Below, one piece after another: positions 5,658-6,557 of a stretch of 6,557 nucleotides of DNA. How positions within the stretch are numbered: the stretch's first letter is position 1; every line of letters begins with the position of its first letter. The notes under the pieces are model-generated. The model ran no database searches, was not told where the DNA came from, and saw only the letters and a list, made by a program, of their open reading frames with translations. The stretch spans positions 1 to 6,557 of the forward strand of contig JAFGTH010000135.1 in assembly GCA_016934225.1 (NCBI GenBank), written 5' to 3'. Source of the DNA: Lentisphaerota bacterium (GTDB lineage Bacteria; Verrucomicrobiota; Kiritimatiellia; UBA8416; JAFGTH01). Both the position numbers and the translations under genes were made by a program.

Positions 5658-6557
5658 ATGACTAACAGAAAAGACAGCGCCGATTCCCAAGACATGTCGA
5701 GTGATTCATCTGATGCCTTAGCGGCCTTGGAAATGATCAATCGCGCCCTCGCCGAAGTGGGCGACGAAGAATCGTTGACTCCCCAGGACGAGGATTCATT
5801 CGAATTTTCTCTTACTGAAGCATTAAAACTGTTGCCGAGACGGTATGTGAAGGAATCCAATTTGGATGAACTTGCAAGCGATTCCATCATCATCACGGTG
5901 CCGGATTTGTTCAAGCAATTAGCGAAAGGCAAAATTGCGATGCCAGTGTCGAAGCTTGCCTATTTTGTGCCTGCAAATCTGATGTACGATGCGGCCTTTA
6001 ATGATGAGAACATGGTAAATCTTTCGCTTCAGTCTGTTGTGCGGGCGATTGGGTTGGAGGCGTTCACCAAGCGGCTTCCGTCGCAAGTCCGTGAATACGA
6101 CATTGACGGCCTTCCGGATCCGTTTAAAGAAGATGAGACGGTTGTTCTTTCTCTCGGATCTGAGGAAGTGGCGACCGAAATGGAAAAGCAGACTATTTGG
6201 GATGCCGGATCTTCGGAGGAAGAAAAACCTGCGGAAGCTACGACAAAAGATACGGCCAAAACTGCGCCGGAAAAGCCCGCGGCTTCTGAGGTGAAAGCCG
6301 CTAAACCTGCGATTGATCAGCCAATTGCGCATGTGGCTGAATCTGAAATTAAACCGGAACAGCCGATTATAGAAAAAATTGTTTCGGCGTCTCCGGTGAA
6401 GGAACCGGTGTCGGAAGCTCGGGAAGTTTCTGCTGTTGCCGCGAAATTCGAAACCGAGCAAGCTGCCGTTGTCGAATTTAAATATCCGCTTAAAGACGCT
6501 TCTGCATTGCTTCCGGTTGAGTATAGCAGTGGTGTGCATGAAATGGAAACTGACGCC
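5658..6557 (+). CDS. Module-repeat scaffold-like protein, open at the window end
   Basis: The reading frame runs from the ATG at 5658 through the last base, 300 codons with no stop, so the gene is partial at its 3' end. AAGG (5649-5652) lies 5 bases upstream of the ATG, and an in-frame stop at 5595 limits extension. I know no named family for it. The N-terminus (1-46) is polar and acidic. Residues 48-157 form a globular-looking module: FEFSLTEALKLLPRRY, then IIITVPDLFKQLAKGKIAMP, then VNLSLQSVVRAI and a DPF end. Residues 158-270 are a low-complexity linker rich in Glu, Lys, Ala and Pro. A second module seems to begin at 271 (FKYPLKDASALLPVEY, 7 of 16 identical to the first). There is no signal peptide or membrane segment. 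From memory, proteins with similar modules occur in Verrucomicrobiota. It is divergent from the mglA operon and may be a scaffold for it. Confidence 0.8.
   Translation, partial: MTNRKDSADSQDMSSDSSDALAALEMINRALAEVGDEESLTPQDEDSFEFSLTEALKLLPRRYVKESNLDELASDSIIITVPDLFKQLAKGKIAMPVSKLAYFVPANLMYDAAFNDENMVNLSLQSVVRAIGLEAFTKRLPSQVREYDIDGLPDPFKEDETVVLSLGSEEVATEMEKQTIWDAGSSEEEKPAEATTKDTAKTAPEKPAASEVKAAKPAIDQPIAHVAESEIKPEQPIIEKIVSASPVKEPVSEAREVSAVAAKFETEQAAVVEFKYPLKDASALLPVEYSSGVHEMETDA

Noticed and set aside
5474..5932. 152-codon minus-strand frame over the divergent region and the start of the scaffold gene
   Set aside because: Serine-rich shadow of the plus-strand gene. It would occupy the shared promoter region and overlap the better-supported start at 5658.
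5919..6539. 206-codon minus-strand frame rich in Arg and Phe
   Set aside because: It is antisense to the open plus-strand gene at 5658, and its Arg/Phe bias is what the complement of a Glu/Ala/Lys-rich coding frame produces. No ribosome binding site or family.

Overview
The window looks like chromosomal DNA of a mid-GC Gram-negative bacterium (roughly 45% GC by eye). Its most recognisable part is an MglA/MglB pair: a Ras-like GTPase and its Roadblock/LC7 partner, which together set cell polarity in Myxococcus and relatives. The remaining genes are a DUF6599-like lipoprotein, a TIM-barrel sugar isomerase/epimerase-like protein, a PGPGW-like membrane protein, a ceramidase-fold protein and a scaffold-like protein with a repeated module. 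From memory, this mix fits the Verrucomicrobiota/Lentisphaerota/Kiritimatiellota side of the PVC bacteria, or another environmental lineage with gliding-type polarity genes. This is inference: there is no rRNA or other marker gene. I see no insertion sequence, tRNA, CRISPR array or phage gene.

Layout. Positions 1-478 hold no convincing gene, only an extended -10 promoter-like site, a short direct repeat and small hairpins. Two plus-strand genes follow: a lipoprotein (479-1474) and a TIM-barrel protein (1529-2407), 54 bases apart and probably co-transcribed. They converge on a minus-strand membrane protein gene (2445-2903) across a 37-base gap packed with inverted repeats. Upstream of that gene lie a hairpin terminator (about 2991-3032) and a candidate promoter. 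Together these separate it from a minus-strand operon read from 5462 down to 3053: mglA-like, mglB-like, then a ceramidase-fold protein with apparently eroded active-site motifs. A 195-base divergent region (5463-5657) leads to a plus-strand gene that starts at 5658 and is still open at the window end (300 codons visible).

How the genes may work together. The GTPase keeps every catalytic motif, including the equivalents of MglA Arg53 and Gln82, and the Roadblock protein is close to MglB in length and sequence, so a functional polarity switch is likely. The ceramidase-fold protein in the same operon and the divergent module-repeat protein are candidates for an undescribed effector or scaffold of that switch. 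That link rests on gene order alone. The lipoprotein and TIM-barrel pair looks like a separate unit with no evident tie to polarity.
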